Of a stretch of DNA of 64,000 bases, positions 29,771 to 41,300 are shown in pieces (position 1 is the stretch's first letter; every line of letters starts with the position of its first letter). A program made the translations under genes and the position numbers. A model generated the notes under the pieces. The model did not search any database, was not told the DNA's origin, and worked only from the letters and a program-made list of their open reading frames with translations. Source of the DNA: Maniola hyperantus (Eukaryota; Arthropoda; Insecta; Lepidoptera; Nymphalidae); NCBI RefSeq assembly GCF_902806685.2, contig NC_048556.1:6510001-6574000 (forward strand). Direction: 5' to 3'.

Positions 29771-29945
29771 CAAATCAAATCAAATCAAATCAAATGGCTT
29801 ATTCAAAATAGGTTATAAATTACACTTTTTGAAAGTCCGTTGTTGCATTTGTAAGATGATATATGAGTGGTGACAATTTTTACGCGAACTTAAAAACTAA
29901 AGCTACGAGGGTTCCAAACGCGCCCAGGTCAGGCAAACAGGAATA
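29771..29945 (-). mobile_element. 3' end of the same LINE family as 41301-43466
   Basis: In reverse it reads 'GACCTGGGCGCGTTTGGAAC', 'CCCTCGTAGCTTTAGTTTTT', 'ATTGTCACCACTCATATATC' and 'TATTTTGAATAAGCCATTTG', then an (ATTTG)n tail. The plus-strand LINE has the same 3' UTR order at 43310-43466. Only the last 170 bp is present. Confidence 0.8.
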
Positions 29946-30224
29946 TAAGCAGAATAGAGTCAAAAATCACTTGTGTAGTAGTCTTTTCTGACTTAAAATA
30001 AAAACAGTATCAAAGAGGAACCGTTTTGCACTAAGAGCCCGTGAGGACCAACCTTCGTTATTTTACAAAAGTTGAAAGTTTCTATGCGCATTATCCCCAA
30101 TAGGTAAGAACAATCAGTCACTATGAAGTTTGGATCATCGTGGCTTTAGTAGTTAACAGGTAACAAAGGTGTAAAATTTCTCACGTCAAAGTGTACAGTT
30201 TTTTTTTTCTTCGTAGGTATTGAA

Positions 30225-30363
30225 ACTAACAGCCGCACTCAGAGTCGCTAATCGTTACTTAAGATTGAGTTAAAACGAGACAGATTTATGTGAGAGATAT
30301 AGCTCTGTCTTGTTTTAACTAAACTTAAGTAACGAGTAAGCGACTCTGAGTATGGCAGTTAGT
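30225..30363. mobile_element. Fold-back MITE (ACTCAGAGTCGCT family)
   Basis: Left arm ACTAACAGCCGCACTCAGAG then TCGCTAATCGTTACTTAAG; the right arm is its near complement (CTTAAGTAACGAGTAAGCGA, CTCTGAGTATGGCAGTTAGT). About 58 bp of stem and a roughly 20-bp loop. Confidence 0.75.
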
Positions 30364-31017
30364 ATCGTGGCAATCCCCTGCCAGACACCTTTTAACTTTA
30401 ACAATTTATTAATGTTGTTTCAACCTTCAGTAGAACCCGAGATATAAGCTTGATCCTAATTTCACAGCCAATCCACGAGCAACAGATATTATATTTTATC
30501 ATTTATCCGTACTAAAAAAAATTGCTTGCAATCAGAATATAAAAGACAAAAAGTGGACAGGGAAACATTATCTCTATAAGAGATCTCTACTAGTGACCCT
30601 TGGCCACACCCTTGGCAGTGGGAAAGGTTGTAAAGGAAGATAAATAGATACCATCAAAGGTGAAAGGCGCGAGTTATGAAAATGCTAATTTGTTAATTTC
30701 CACCAACATGATTCGTCACAGAGTTGAGTTACAATATGATATCGCAAGTTACGGCTTACCGGAGACACTTGACGCCTCTATGTAAGTTTCATAAAGTAAT
30801 TAAGTAGTTTTAACTCAGCCTCGTAAGTTCTACAACTTGCTCTAAAAAGTTTAAGCTCTGTCAGGCACCGTATCTGGATTTGCAGCGTTGATTTTATACT
30901 TTGGAAACTAGCAATAATAGGTACTTAGTAAAACCTGAAAATGAAACGAAACTTTTTGCTCCAGTAAAAAGCCGAATCCAACTCGGCTGGGCAGTGTTCG
31001 GGTAGTTTCGAGATATC

Positions 31018-31215
31018 TTCTCATCAGAAATTCGTCACTGCTTGAAGACCAAAGTCTTCAAACAGTGAATGTTGCCAGTGATAAAATATGGATCCGAGAC
31101 ATAGTAGCTAACTATGGGTCTCATAAGAAAGCTCAGAGTCACTCAACGGACGATGGAGAAAGCTATATGCTTCGGGCCATACATACTGCGACAGACTTGG
31201 GCCACCCACAGTCTT
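31018..31215 (+). pseudogene. LINE reverse-transcriptase ORF scrap
   Basis: One frame reads LPVIKYGSET, two stops (TAGTAG), then LTMGLIRKLRVTQRTMEKA. This is the region after the RT core in RTE-type ORFs, where a YGSETW..L motif is usual. A related piece, reversed, is at 55560-55700. Confidence 0.6.
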
Positions 31216-31914
31216 TTCCTCATTCGTTAACTCTTGACTGACTGACCCTGATTATGCGACTACTATTAGTAGCATTATCTGAAGACTTCTTCTTCTTGTT
31301 GATTGGCGGATTGTTCCCCGAGGTGTTCGATGGTACCACTCTCCCTCTTAATGTCTCAAAGAACTTGAGGAGTCACAGACAAGTGACGAAAGCCTTTGAT
31401 TTATTTTTAGTCCTTTGAGTATGGAGTATGGAGACATTTGTACGATGTACGGTCCCCAGTGTCGCACATCTATCAATAGAATGAATTTACTGTAGTTTGA
31501 CACATACACCTTATGACCACCACCAGTTATTGTATAGTTTTAGAAACACGATTAGATTCTTTGCCCCAACGGAATCACGAGTAGAAAATACCGATTTATT
31601 TCCGACATCCCTCTTAATGGCTGTCCCGCTTATTTATTATGCAAGCGCGATTATTTATTAATGCGTTTTATCTGTGCGAATTTATTGATAGTGTATCCAC
31701 CATTTCCACCATTTCCATTATCAGTCCATTTGAAAATGAAATAGTTTTAGCTTTTAGCAGATTATTTTAAAATTATAGACCCACCCCGGCTACGCATGGT
31801 TCTCATCCTATTGGTGAAAACTATCTGAAACGTAGTTTCTGAGATTAGCGACAAACACGAACTCAGCGCGGCGGGGGACTTTGTTTATAACATTACGAGA
31901 ATTCTAAATATTAT
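31216..31914. other. Gene-free stretch
   Basis: No gene or repeat is supported. Confidence 0.35.
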
Positions 31915-32230
31915 CTGTCCCGGCTGTACTCACGTGTTTAGTCGACGTTAGCCCGGCTAGTTTCGAACCCATCCGAGGTCCTTTTTCAAGGGAGTCCGTT
32001 CGCGCACGCGCCGCGGTTTTGACTGCGGGCCGCGCGTGCCGCTGCCCGTAGAGCCCGTTATGAGGGTGGCTGGGGTGGGGGGGGAGACAGCTGCCGATCG
32101 TCTCCCGACAGTTCTTGCCGATCTTCATCGCTGGAACCGTCACCGAAATCCAGGCACGCGGAGCTAATGGTGTCCTGTCCCACGACGTTCCTCCGCGCGC
32201 CTGGATTTCGGTGATCGGATTTAAGCACAC
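31915..32230. repeat. GC-rich block with a near-perfect inverted repeat
   Basis: The block contains 'gttagcccggctagtttcga', 'ggtcctttttcaagggagtc' and long GC runs. Positions 32140-32163 and 32191-32214 form 24-bp arms with one mismatch and a 27-nt loop. The minus frame of 108 codons crosses both arms and is not convincing as a gene. It probably belongs to a repeat I cannot name. Confidence 0.5.
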
Positions 32231-33783
32231 ACCCTTTGATGGTTATATCCAGATATTTTGTTACCATAAATTGTATCGTAAACTACAAATTGATACATTG
32301 ATCATAGACGTTGTTCAATTAAGTGCATAATAATCATTCAAGTAGTGATGAATGGGTAAATACAGCCAGTAAACGCATATTAGTAGCTCTAGTATCGTAT
32401 TGCAAATTGTTACTGGCGCCTTTGATTACGACTTGAGTGCTATCCGGTAATACTTCTACTATCTACTTTATCTTACTAAGTACTTACTGATGATATAAAA
32501 ACCTTAGCTAGGTAATATCGATGAACGTTTTTGTCGTGATATAAAAAGAGTTTCAAGTCTAGTTTACTTGTTATCACGCGTAATAAGAATGTCAGGCAGA
32601 AAAGCCACATTACAAACTTTCAGCTGTTATCATAGCTTCCTATACGGGCTTTCACCAGTATTACTGTATTTTGCGTATTTAGTTTTTAGAAAACTGCATA
32701 CTTAGGGTAAACTGGGAAAATAAGAAAGTGTGTTTTTTTCGAATGAAATACTTACAACTTAGCTATATCGATTTTAGAATCGATCTGTTTAAGATTTTTG
32801 TAGATCTACCCGGTAAAATAAGGTAGGTACCTTGCTATGTTAAATAGCAACTCATATGAGCCTCGCTCAGTGAAGAATAATGATGGGTGCTATCGGAATT
32901 TATTAGCGACAATCATTGTATTACAATTCCAAAAACTCCGCCAGCAAGACCCAGACAGAAAGCTTTTATGGAAGTCTTATAAGAAAGATTTGTGTTTAGG
33001 AAGACACAATTTTGGCGTCAGACTTTGCTTCGTATCATAAAAGTCTAAAAAACATCCGCCCTTGATAACTTAAATCCATTAAAACTTTCACAGGCATAGT
33101 ACGCAACGCAATGTCTGATCATTAATTCCCGTCTCTGTCAATAAAACTATCTCCCTCGTGGAGGAAATTCTCATACCAAAATATCTCAGCATCCAATCTA
33201 GGTACATAAAATCTATGGAAATACAACCTACATACTCATAGTTTCATCTGTAATAACTTAGAATAGGACCTGAATATCTAAGTACTTACTTACCTAAAAA
33301 GTAATAAACTATTCGTTAAAAATAGATCAATAATTCAACTAATATTTGACTCATAGTTTTCTTGCAAATCTATATCATATTTACCAGGATATGGAATATA
33401 TCGATTATTTTACGATGATTATTCAATTCAAATTATCCTTTAGAATTAGATAAAAGAATAAATACTATGCGTAATGCGTACGTTATCACCCATTTTGGCA
33501 GAGAGAACGACGAGAAAAAATGCATCAAACGCGGCAGTTTGCCTGTATGTATATGAAAGATATTGTCGTGATGTGACACAGGTGCCTTTTTATACAGACC
33601 TTCCTATTACTGAGTAGCCACTAGTTAACACCCAAATGAGACAATAACAATATTGCCAATATGAGATTTCGATAGCCGACATGAATTCAGTCTTATACAT
33701 TTTCTAAGACGGATCGCGAGCTAATTGCAATGTCATTATTGTACTGAAGACGAAAATACCGCTTTTATAAAGGGGGATAACTA
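32231..33783. other. Gene-free stretch
   Basis: AT-rich with no supported gene; the 67-codon frame at 32837 lacks any motif. Confidence 0.4.
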
Positions 33784-33826
33784 AGCTGCCTGTCCAATGG
33801 TCTGGAGAAGGGTGGATCGGAATGGA

Positions 33827-33902
33827 GCGGAGCGGGGAAGCGGAGCGGGGAAGCGGAGCGGGGAAGCGGAGCGGGGAAGCGGAGCGGGGAAGCGGAGCGG
33901 GG
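33827..33902 (+). repeat. 13-bp minisatellite (GCGGAGCGGGGAA)n
   Basis: About 5.8 perfect copies in tandem. Open frames through it (for example AERGSGAGKRSG) are repeat artefacts. Confidence 0.95.
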
Positions 33903-33935
33903 CTAGCTCCGCGTATGGAAAAACACAAAACTTAG

Positions 33936-34094
33936 GGTGCCTGTCCACTGAAGCGGAGCGGAGCGGAGATGTGTATAGTTGACCAATCAGAGTTTCATCA
34001 GATGACGGAATAAAAATGTCACGTTATTTACCGACAATCTGATTGGTCTGCTCAACACATCTCCGCTCCGCTCCGCACCAGTGGACAGGCAGCC
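33936..34094. mobile_element. GCGGAGCGG-type MITE, nested inner copy
   Basis: Ends GGTGCCTGTCCACTG and CAGTGGACAGGCAGC are flanked on both sides by CTTAG, a likely target duplication (at least TTA). Inner arms AGATGTGTATAGTTGACCAA and TTGGTCTGCTCAACACATCT complete the stem. Confidence 0.8.
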
Positions 34095-34379
34095 TTAGTC
34101 CGCAACTCCGCTCCGCTCGACTCCGCCATCTAGCTCCGCATCTTTGGACGGATATAGTCCGAAACTCCACTCCCCATTACTTTCTCGCTCCGCTCCGCTA
34201 CCTAGCTCCGCACCAGTAGACATGCAGCCTTTGGGTTCATCCAGTCTGGCGACTACCTGCCAAATAATGTCAATTTATGCATGTTATCTTGCATGCTATT
34301 CATTTCGCCACCGAATATGAAAATACACTGGAACAATCTTATGAACCGCCACCGCCCACGGCTTCGGTCCATTATAAAG

Positions 34380-34490
34380 AGAACTTCTGTACAAATTAGC
34401 TTTCTAGTGCATCTTTGCTTTCTAGGTTCAAGGTTTTGGATTTGGGCATTAATGAGTCAGGCAGTGAGTTAGTCAGGGCAGTATTTTTAT
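34380..34490 (+). mobile_element. Family H repeat fragment
   Basis: 'cattataaagagaacttctg', 'ctttctaggttcaaggtttt' and 'gagtcaggcagtgagttagt' also occur, diverged, at 57225-57350. Confidence 0.45.
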
Positions 34491-34585
34491 GAGTTTGGAC
34501 TTAAAGATATCAAAACTTCTGTGTGGTAGCCAATAGCCGATAAGCTAAGTCGATCTTTATAAGCCAACATTTAGAATAGAAATCC

Positions 34586-34618
34586 CATAGAATGGAATAG
34601 AATAGAATATAATAGAAG
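34586..34618 (+). repeat. (TAGAA)n microsatellite
   Basis: Imperfect AGAAT/TAGAA repeats, as seen in the tails of family C LINEs. Confidence 0.7.
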
Positions 34619-34957
34619 TGTGTAGTATCTAATTCAATATATTATTATATATATCCGAGACTACTAAGATAACCGAGTTTTCCACTGTATAAAGTTAACA
34701 AATGATCTTCTCAGGGAGTGACGTTTAATAACGATGTAGTTATTTCAAACTCTTTTATCTTGACAGCGAATAAATGACGGTTATAACTTGAAACCGAATG
34801 ACCGCGACTTTTCTTCCGTATGAGATTTAAAAAATTATTGAGGATTAAATCCTGCTATATGACACCTATGTTTAAGATTTGAAATAAGTACTGTAAATAC
34901 GGCAGAAAAATAGAGAAAATGCTTTTATATTTCAAATTAGTCAAATGTTTATACGCA

Positions 34958-35270
34958 GCGGTTACATCCTTAATAACCGATCCGAATCCGTGAAAATACG
35001 GATATAAAAATCTCGGACCGAATTCTAATACTGTTTACTCACTAATCCGATCTCTGATCCAAATCCAAGCTATTCAGTGGACATCTTTGACATAATATCT
35101 ACGTCATTTATACGTATATTCCGATTTGAATCCGAGCCACATCCGAAGTATTCTCACGGATGACGGCTATAAATCGGAAGATGGAAGTCGGATCTAGTGC
35201 GTAAGCTACCCTCTATGAATACTTCTAAACGTATTTTCAGGGATTCGGATCGGATACAGTGCGTAACCAC
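34958..35270. mobile_element. Fold-back MITE (GCGGTTACGCACTCAT family), copy 2
   Basis: Left 'GCGGTTACATCCTTAATAAC', 'CGATCCGAATCCGTGAAAAT'; right 'TTTTCAGGGATTCGGATCGG' and 'ATACAGTGCGTAACCAC'. Longer inside than copy 1 (6065-6243). Confidence 0.6.
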
Positions 35271-35751
35271 TCCTAGGTGTTAAATTTTATTTCATTTTTG
35301 TTCTCATTTTAAAAAAATCTTTTCGTTTCTTATTACTGCCGATGACAAGAGGTCCTTTATAAATATTTTGAAATCGTTACTAAACTCAAAATTAAACATA
35401 AATACACACACTACAACAACGACAACGCTATATTACTCGTAGCGTTTATGCCTTGCATTTACTAAGGCTTAGGAAAATATACCAAGAAATTTTGTATCGA
35501 CAGTCGACACCCACACAAATGGCCTCAATGCTTGAGAACAGCCTCACCCACTCTCCCACTTATTTGTATACGTTGTCTAGAGAATTCGGCATTCCATATG
35601 GTTGTTTTAAATTATTTGCTTAGGTTGCTTAGGGTGTTATCAATAGATTGGATATTGTTTGCTCTTTTCTAACAAATTCTATACAGCTTTATTGAGCTTC
35701 ACTTTCGCAGTAGCACTTAAATAGAGTTTAAATTTTTACTCCATATTTATG

Positions 35752-35948
35752 ACATCATCATCTACCCATTGCCGGCCCACTACTGAGCAGTTTGACCATA
35801 GTCTACCACGCTGGCCAAGTGCGGATTGGCAGACTTCACACACCTTTGAGAACATTATGGAGAACTCTCAGGTATGCAGGTTTTCTTACGTTGTTTTCCT
35901 TCACCGTTAATGCAAGTGATACTCGTATTTAATTGCTTAAAACGTTAT
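35752..35948 (-). mobile_element. SINE-2, 5'-truncated
   Basis: Contains 'ccggcccactactgagcagt', 'ctaccacgctggccaagtgc', 'aacattatggagaactctca' and 'tttccttcaccgttaatgca' on the minus-copy order. The tRNA-like head is missing. Confidence 0.7.
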
Positions 35949-35964
35949 GCTTTTGTAATCCATA

Positions 35965-36125
35965 CTTAATATTATTATAAATGCGAAAGTAACCTTTTCA
36001 CTTTTGATTTTGATGAAAGGTATAGAGATAGCTTGCATCTCGGAGATGAACACAAGCCCCAAAAAAATAAAGAGTTCCCACGGAATTTTACAAACCCAAA
36101 TCCACTCAGATACAGTCGTGGGTCT
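35965..36125 (+). mobile_element. Family F repeat
   Basis: 'attattataaatgcgaaagt', 'gagatagcttgcatctcgg', 'ataaagagttcccacggaat' and a degenerate 'acagtcgtgggtctc' end. MITE-P follows at once. Confidence 0.65.
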
Positions 36126-36135
36126 CAACTATGGT

Positions 36136-36285
36136 TCGCGACAGGTCGAGGTGGCAAGCGGAGTACTTATGAGGAGGGGGGACGCCCCGCACACCCGCAC
36201 GTCATTCGCGCTATCCCGCACCGCGGCGGCGGTACGGGTGTGCAGGGCGTCCTCACCCCGATTGCCATGTCAACTTGTCGCGTGC
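36136..36285. mobile_element. Palindromic MITE-P
   Basis: CGCGACAGGTCGAGGTGGCA at the left and TGCCATGTCAACTTGTCGCG at the right enclose GACGCCCCGCACACCCGCAC and GTACGGGTGTGCAGGGCGTC arms. The frames of 94 and 98 codons here come from this element. Confidence 0.8.
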
Positions 36286-36654
36286 TAATTATTAATAGTG
36301 CCCGCGATTTATTAAACTCTGATACTTAGGTATAAAATGATGTAAAAATAAAAAAATATCATTTCTGTTATAAATTGTTAGCATTTACTATTAAATCCGA
36401 TTTACTGGAATGAGAAATCCAATACAATATTGTCTCTTCACATCCGTGAGCTTTTATATAATAGCCCGGAAGTGCAAACAGTGGCACGATGTAACAAATT
36501 GTGCAACTATCGAACGTAAATAATGGTCTCAGAGGTCGTGGGAAATTTTGAGGAGGTGCTTGATAAAAATGTAACGCTTATATTATAAAGTTACTATACC
36601 TTTTTTGTACATGATATTATATTTTGACAGCTATTTGCTAGCAGGTCCTTAGTG

Positions 36655-36773
36655 GATTTAGACGAATCATATTATATTTATAGACTACTTTTTATCCCGA
36701 AAAATCAAACAGTTTTAATGGGATTTTTAAAAACCTAAACCCACGCGAATGAAGTTGCGCACATCTGCTAGTT
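36655..36773 (+). mobile_element. Family F repeat, 3' half
   Basis: 'gactactttttatcccgaaa', 'aatcaaacagttttaatggg' and 'ccacgcgaatgaagttgcgc' match the family F end. Confidence 0.65.
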
Positions 36774-36879
36774 CATAATGATTCTCGCACAATCACGGAC
36801 TAACTGGAAAAACTAGTTTATTATATTTAGAGAAGCTAGGGGAAGCATGCTCTTTTAATCAATTACAATTTAAGATTTT

Positions 36880-37075
36880 GTGCGATTGCTGATTTGATTG
36901 CAACGTGACGATGCTGTCTCTAATAGAAGTGCATTAACCTGGAAGGGTAGAAAGACAGTTTATAAGCCACCTATTATATTGTACCAGACCGTTAAACCAC
37001 TTGGCAGTATATCTTTGCCAGTAGGATGGTTTGCTGGTAAGTATCACACCCCTGACTGTGTAAGGAAACCATATT
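36880..37075 (-). mobile_element. SINE-1 body, degenerate
   Basis: 'tgattgcaacgtgacgatgc', 'ttaaaccacttggcagtata' and 'tttgccagtaggatggtttg' are diverged SINE-1 body segments; the tRNA-like head is absent. Confidence 0.5.
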
Positions 37076-37309
37076 GATAGGAACCGTAATCGAAAGCAAA
37101 TTCTGCCCCTGCATTGGTTGAATTCGCCGTTCATATCTTTTTAGCCAATCAGGGAGCAGAGTCTGCTGCCGGTTACAATTATTATGATAAATACGTTTTT
37201 CTTACACAATCAGACCCCAGATCAAACTGATCCACTTTGGTGCTGTGCGGTCGGCTAGTGAGCGCCGCGTCCGAACACGCCGAGCTAACGATTCATCGAA
37301 ATACCAAAC

Positions 37310-37405
37310 AGAATAGAATAGAATGTTTTTTTATTCATGTAAACTTTTTACAAGTACTTATGAATAGTCAGGTAGTTTTAATTTACCACTGGTTCGGTTG
37401 TACAC
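37310..37405 (-). mobile_element. LINE 3' tail (family C) with (GAATA)n
   Basis: Reverse complement gives 'AACCAGTGGTAAATTAAAAC', 'CTGACTATTCATAAGTACTT' and 'TACATGAATAAAAAAACATT', then a (TATTC)n tail. Confidence 0.65.
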
Positions 37406-38137
37406 ACCAACAAAAGTTGGAGGGGAGACGGTGTTGATATGGGGTTGAGTCACGTTCGCACATCACATTGACAAAGTCTTATTGAGTATTACACCGTTCA
37501 GATTTTATCAAGCACCTACACTAAATTTCCCTCCAGCCCTTTAGCTATAACAACAATGGCAGTGAGAACTCTGAATTTCCTTTCAAGATAAAGTAGTACG
37601 TGCTAGTTAGCGCGCTTAGGGAATAATGTGAAGCTAACTCCACCTATTTTACAAGGAACCTTTAGAATTTTGTATTGTAACCTTTTCAACGAGGTTTTTT
37701 TAAAGTGGAAACTTCTTTAGTGCCTTTGTGATTTAAAACTCGATGAAACAAAAAAGCGACACTAAAAAGAGACAAACACATACCTCTATAGGATGTAGCC
37801 TGCAAGAGAATGAGATAGAATACACTATACTATGGTTATTATTTCTCATATTGCTGAAATTAAAAACTTGGAGTCCGAGATGAAAAAATATATTCTCGTA
37901 TTCGTTAAAATAATTATTTCTCTTCAAAGCAATAATAACTAAACAATTTAATTAGTCAAGTATTCAAGGAAATAATATGGGCAAAGCAATTTTAAGCGAT
38001 ACTGTACTTCAGACGTAATACGAAATTAAATTAATTAGCGAAACGTCGTCCGCGTCGGTTTGAAATAATTGTTACCAGAAAATAACGTTTTGATGTTACG
38101 AAAATACTAGTGGATTAATTTATTTTTACTTAAGATG
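37406..38137. other. Gene-free stretch
   Basis: No gene or repeat is supported. Confidence 0.4.
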
Positions 38138-38459
38138 GCGACCTCCCTGGCGCAGTGGCAAGCGCTGTGGTCCAATTAGTGAGGGGGTTCCTGGGTTCGA
38201 TTCCCGGCAGGGGTTTGGAATTTTATAACTTCTTAATTTCTGGTCTTGTCTGGTGGGAAGCTTCGGCCGTGACTGGTCACCAACCTACCGGCAAAGCCGT
38301 GCCGCCAAGCGATTTAGCGTTCCGGTACGATGCTGTGTAGAAACCAAACGTATTTGTATGGGTTTCCAGGTTCGCCCGCTTCCATCTTAGACTGCATCAT
38401 ACCACCACCAGGTGAGATTGCAGTCAAGGGCTAACTTGTATCAGAATTTTAAAAAAAAG
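38138..38459 (+). mobile_element. SINE-1, tRNA-derived, full length
   Basis: Starts GCGACCTCCCTGGCGCAGTG. The B box GGTTCGATTCC is at 38194-38204. The body includes 'GCCGTGCCGCCAAGCGATTT', 'GATGCTGTGTAGAAACCAAA' and 'GTGAGATTGCAGTCAAGGGC', then an A-rich tail. The internal pol III promoter looks intact. Frames through it are not genes. Confidence 0.8.
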
Positions 38460-38460
38460 A

Positions 38461-38525
38461 ATAGAACGAGACCGAGAGAGCTTTGTCCAGCAGTGGGCGC
38501 TCATCGTTCAGTGATGACGACGTCA
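38461..38525 (+). mobile_element. Family D LINE 3' scrap
   Basis: 'gagctttgtccagcagtggg', 'cgctcatcgttcagtgatga' matches the family D terminus just before its GAT tail. Confidence 0.4.
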
Positions 38526-38686
38526 ACAAGGAAAAAATTGAAAATTGCCACTCGACTTTATTGAGGTTGCCAAGTTATTTCATTTCAAAATTATTATTGT
38601 GTTCGTAAAATACCTAGTAGATATTCCAATCGCTGGTTACAATACAATGTTGTTTCAAACCGGCGTTATACGGTATACCTACTTGT

Positions 38687-38836
38687 CCGCGACAGGTCGA
38701 GATGGCAATCAGGGTATGAGGCGGGGGGACGCCCCGCACACCCGCTCCTCATCTGCGCTCGTCCGCACTGGATTAGCGCGAGGGGTGTGCGGGGTGTTCC
38801 CTCCCCGATTGTCATCTCGCCCTGTCGCGTACTATA
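38687..38836. mobile_element. Palindromic MITE-P
   Basis: GTCCGCGACAGGTCGAGATG and CATCTCGCCCTGTCGCGTAC ends with GGACGCCCCGCACACCCGCT-type central arms. Confidence 0.8.
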
Positions 38837-39222
38837 TGTACTTGGCTACGTTTTTAAAAGTTATGAGTACATAAAATTTTAATAGGTAACCGCGCCGGCG
38901 GCGGCGAGGAAGAAACTAAGTAGCTATCGACTATTTTCTCGCTCAAGAAAGGTACAAATCCTTGTCAATAAAAGAGATATTAAGTATTTACCTACGTACC
39001 CAAATATGCAATACAGAAGAGATATTCTCTACTGTGGTTATAGTCCTGGCGCTTCGAGCTAAAAAGCTATTAATATAAAGAGGCATAAACTGTCGTCTTT
39101 ATTGTTGCTAGGGTCCACCTCTATCCTCGTTAGGTTAGGATTTTCTCTTTTATTACTTTCCGTACTTAGGTACTTGAACTTTGTTCTGCAATTTTTAAAG
39201 CCGATACGGAACTTTTGGTTCA

Positions 39223-39571
39223 TTTTTAGGGTTCCGTATCTCAAAAGGAAAAAGGAACACTTATGGGATCATTTTGTTGTCTGTCTATCGTGTCTGTCAA
39301 GAAACCTATAGGGTACTTCCCGTTGACCTAGAATCACAAAATTTGGCAGTTAGGTAGGTCTATAGCACACGTTAGGGGAAAAATCTGAAAATGGTTACAT
39401 CACAAAAAAACCAAGTGAGATCAAACGAATCATATGAAAGCCGTGCATTCTATAACAGATTTTTTTATGCATACCTAATAGTTTTAATTTATCGTGCAAA
39501 ATGTCGAAAAAATACGACTGTAGTACGGATCCTTCGGTGCGCGAGTCCGACTCGCACTTGACTAGTTTTTG
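39223..39571 (-). mobile_element. GCCAAGTGCGAG repeat, near complete
   Basis: Reverse orientation: starts TTTTTAGGGTTCCGTATCTC and ends CCGACTCGCACTTGACTAGT. The internal order (GACA block, 'GTTGACCTAGAATCACAAAA', 'AGATTTTTTTATGCATACC') matches the 10774 copy. Confidence 0.75.
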
Positions 39572-40378
39572 TGTTCAAAACAAGTAAGATTTGCCATTTA
39601 TATAGGTACGTACTAAGTAGATGATGCATGAGATTTAATCCAAAAAAAATTAAAAATCCTGTGAAAATTCTTTTGTTTTTCGTCTAATCTAAGTCCATCT
39701 CCAGGATGAAAACTATCTCAGTATATCGTCGTGAAAAGCTAGCAAACAGACAGACAGACATAGCTCGCGCACTCACCTGACCTCATCATGAGATAACAAA
39801 ACCAAGTCATGAATGTTGGTCATTGTTGATTCAATTAGCCAGTCAAATTTTGATTTAATGCTTTATTATTTCCAAAGTTTCACATATCTGGGACGGATCA
39901 AAAAAGAATTGGAAAGTGAAATCTTTGCTGGAAATTTTTCTAACAAAATTCTGATTCCAAAAGAAATGATTGTTATTTCTTTCCGAAAATTCTTTTAAAA
40001 GTTTGGAAAGTAACTCTGATGTGGAAAAAATGGAAGTGGCTTATCTTGTAACCTTATTACATCCTGAAATAATAACAACTTCGACGCTAACATTTCCCCT
40101 CTTTTACGTTTCACACCTCTTGTGTGTAGTGGTGTGTTCACGTAGAACACCCGAGCGCGTGCACTTTGGCGTAACTTTATGTATAGAAGCGCATGTGAAC
40201 ACGGAGAACTTACCTATATCATATTTTTGGTAATAGGACAGCCAATTTGTGATAGATTTTGTGATTTCATAACCATGCATTTACATATCAGATTGCCACA
40301 GTTTCACTCTGCCATTGACCCGGTGCGGCCCGGCTCGCCCCTCAATGTCCTTGATATGTGGCAGATATATTATGTAAT
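39572..40378. other. Gene-free stretch
   Basis: No supported gene; short frames lack motifs. Confidence 0.4.
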
Positions 40379-40592
40379 ACTAGCTGATGCCCGCGAATTC
40401 ATTCACGTGGATTTAGGTTTTTAAAAATCCCGTGGGAACTCCTTAATTTTTCGGGATAAAAAGTAGCCTATGTCACTCTCCTGGTCTTTGACTATATCCA
40501 TGCAAAAAATCACGTCGATCCGTTGCTCTATTGCGACGTGATTGAAGGACAAACCAATTAACCAACCACTTTCGCATTTTTAATAGGGGTAG
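40379..40592 (-). mobile_element. Family F2 repeat
   Basis: Reverse of the 21669-21907 type: 'actagctgatgcccgcgaat', 'aaatcccgtgggaactcctt', 'cgggataaaaagtagcctat' and 'tgcgacgtgattgaaggaca'. Confidence 0.7.
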
Positions 40593-40740
40593 TGATAATA
40601 TGTGGCATATTGTTCGCACAATCTTGCCACTCCACGACTGCGAGACGAAACCAGAAAAGTGTGTGACAAGGTAGATCGCGTCGCGGCTATCCACTCCTCA
40701 CGCTCTCTCATGAAAAGGAGTAAATGCGCCAAAAACAAAA

Positions 40741-41054
40741 TGATCATCATCATGCCCATCGCCAGCTTATTACAGAGCACGGGTCTCCTCTCAGAGTGAG
40801 AAGGGTTTTAGTTTAGTCTACCACGCTGGCCATGTGCAAATTGGCAGACTTTACAAACCTTTTAGAACATTATGGAGAACTCTAAGGCATGCAGGTTTCC
40901 TGGCGATGTTTTCCTTCACCGTTAAAGCAAGTGATATTAATTACTTAAAACGCCCAAAGCTCCGAAAAGTTAGAGGATCCCAGGAGCCCGGGATCGAATT
41001 CCTGACCACCAATTAGGAGGCGAACGTCCTAACCACTAGGCTATCACCGCTTTT
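40741..41054 (-). mobile_element. SINE-2, tRNA-derived, full length (reference copy)
   Basis: Minus strand from a tRNA-like head (GTGATAGCCTAGTGGTTAGG; B-box region GAATTCGATCCCGGGCTCC) through 'TTTAACGGTGAAGGAAAACA', 'GCATGCCTTAGAGTTCTCCA' and 'GTCTGCCAATTTGCACATGG' to 'GGAGACCCGTGCTCTGTAAT', then a GATGAT tail. Confidence 0.8.
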
Positions 41055-41300
41055 ATTCACCACAAAAAAAAACTTAGTCGACCGGAAATCTAACCCGAAA
41101 CTTCTGACTTTTGAAACTGCTAAAGCTAGAAAATTTGCCATAATTCATAATATATTACTTTTACCCTGCAAAATAAATATACACCATAAAATAAGAAAAA
41201 CGCGCTGGTTTTTTGTAAATGCAAACGAAAAACATCTGTCAATTAAGCGAGAGAAATAACGTTTGTGTTTACTGTTTGTAACTGAGTAGAAACGTAATAG

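Larger units (their letters stand above)
33784..34231. mobile_element. GCGGAGCGG-type fold-back MITE, outer copy
   Basis: Outer ends CTGCCTGTCCAATGGTCTGG and CACCAGTAGACATGCAGCC are inverted, with GGAGCGGAGCGG-type and CTCCGCTCCGC-type arms. It contains a minisatellite on the left arm and a nested copy of its own family in the middle. Confidence 0.7.

Noticed and set aside
33704..33982. Arg/Gly-rich frames on both strands
   Set aside because: They are translations of the 13-bp minisatellite.
36004..36329. Overlapping 94- and 98-codon frames
   Set aside because: They run through a family F tail and the GC-rich stem of MITE-P; similar frames appear in every MITE-P copy (38545, 44421, 44491).
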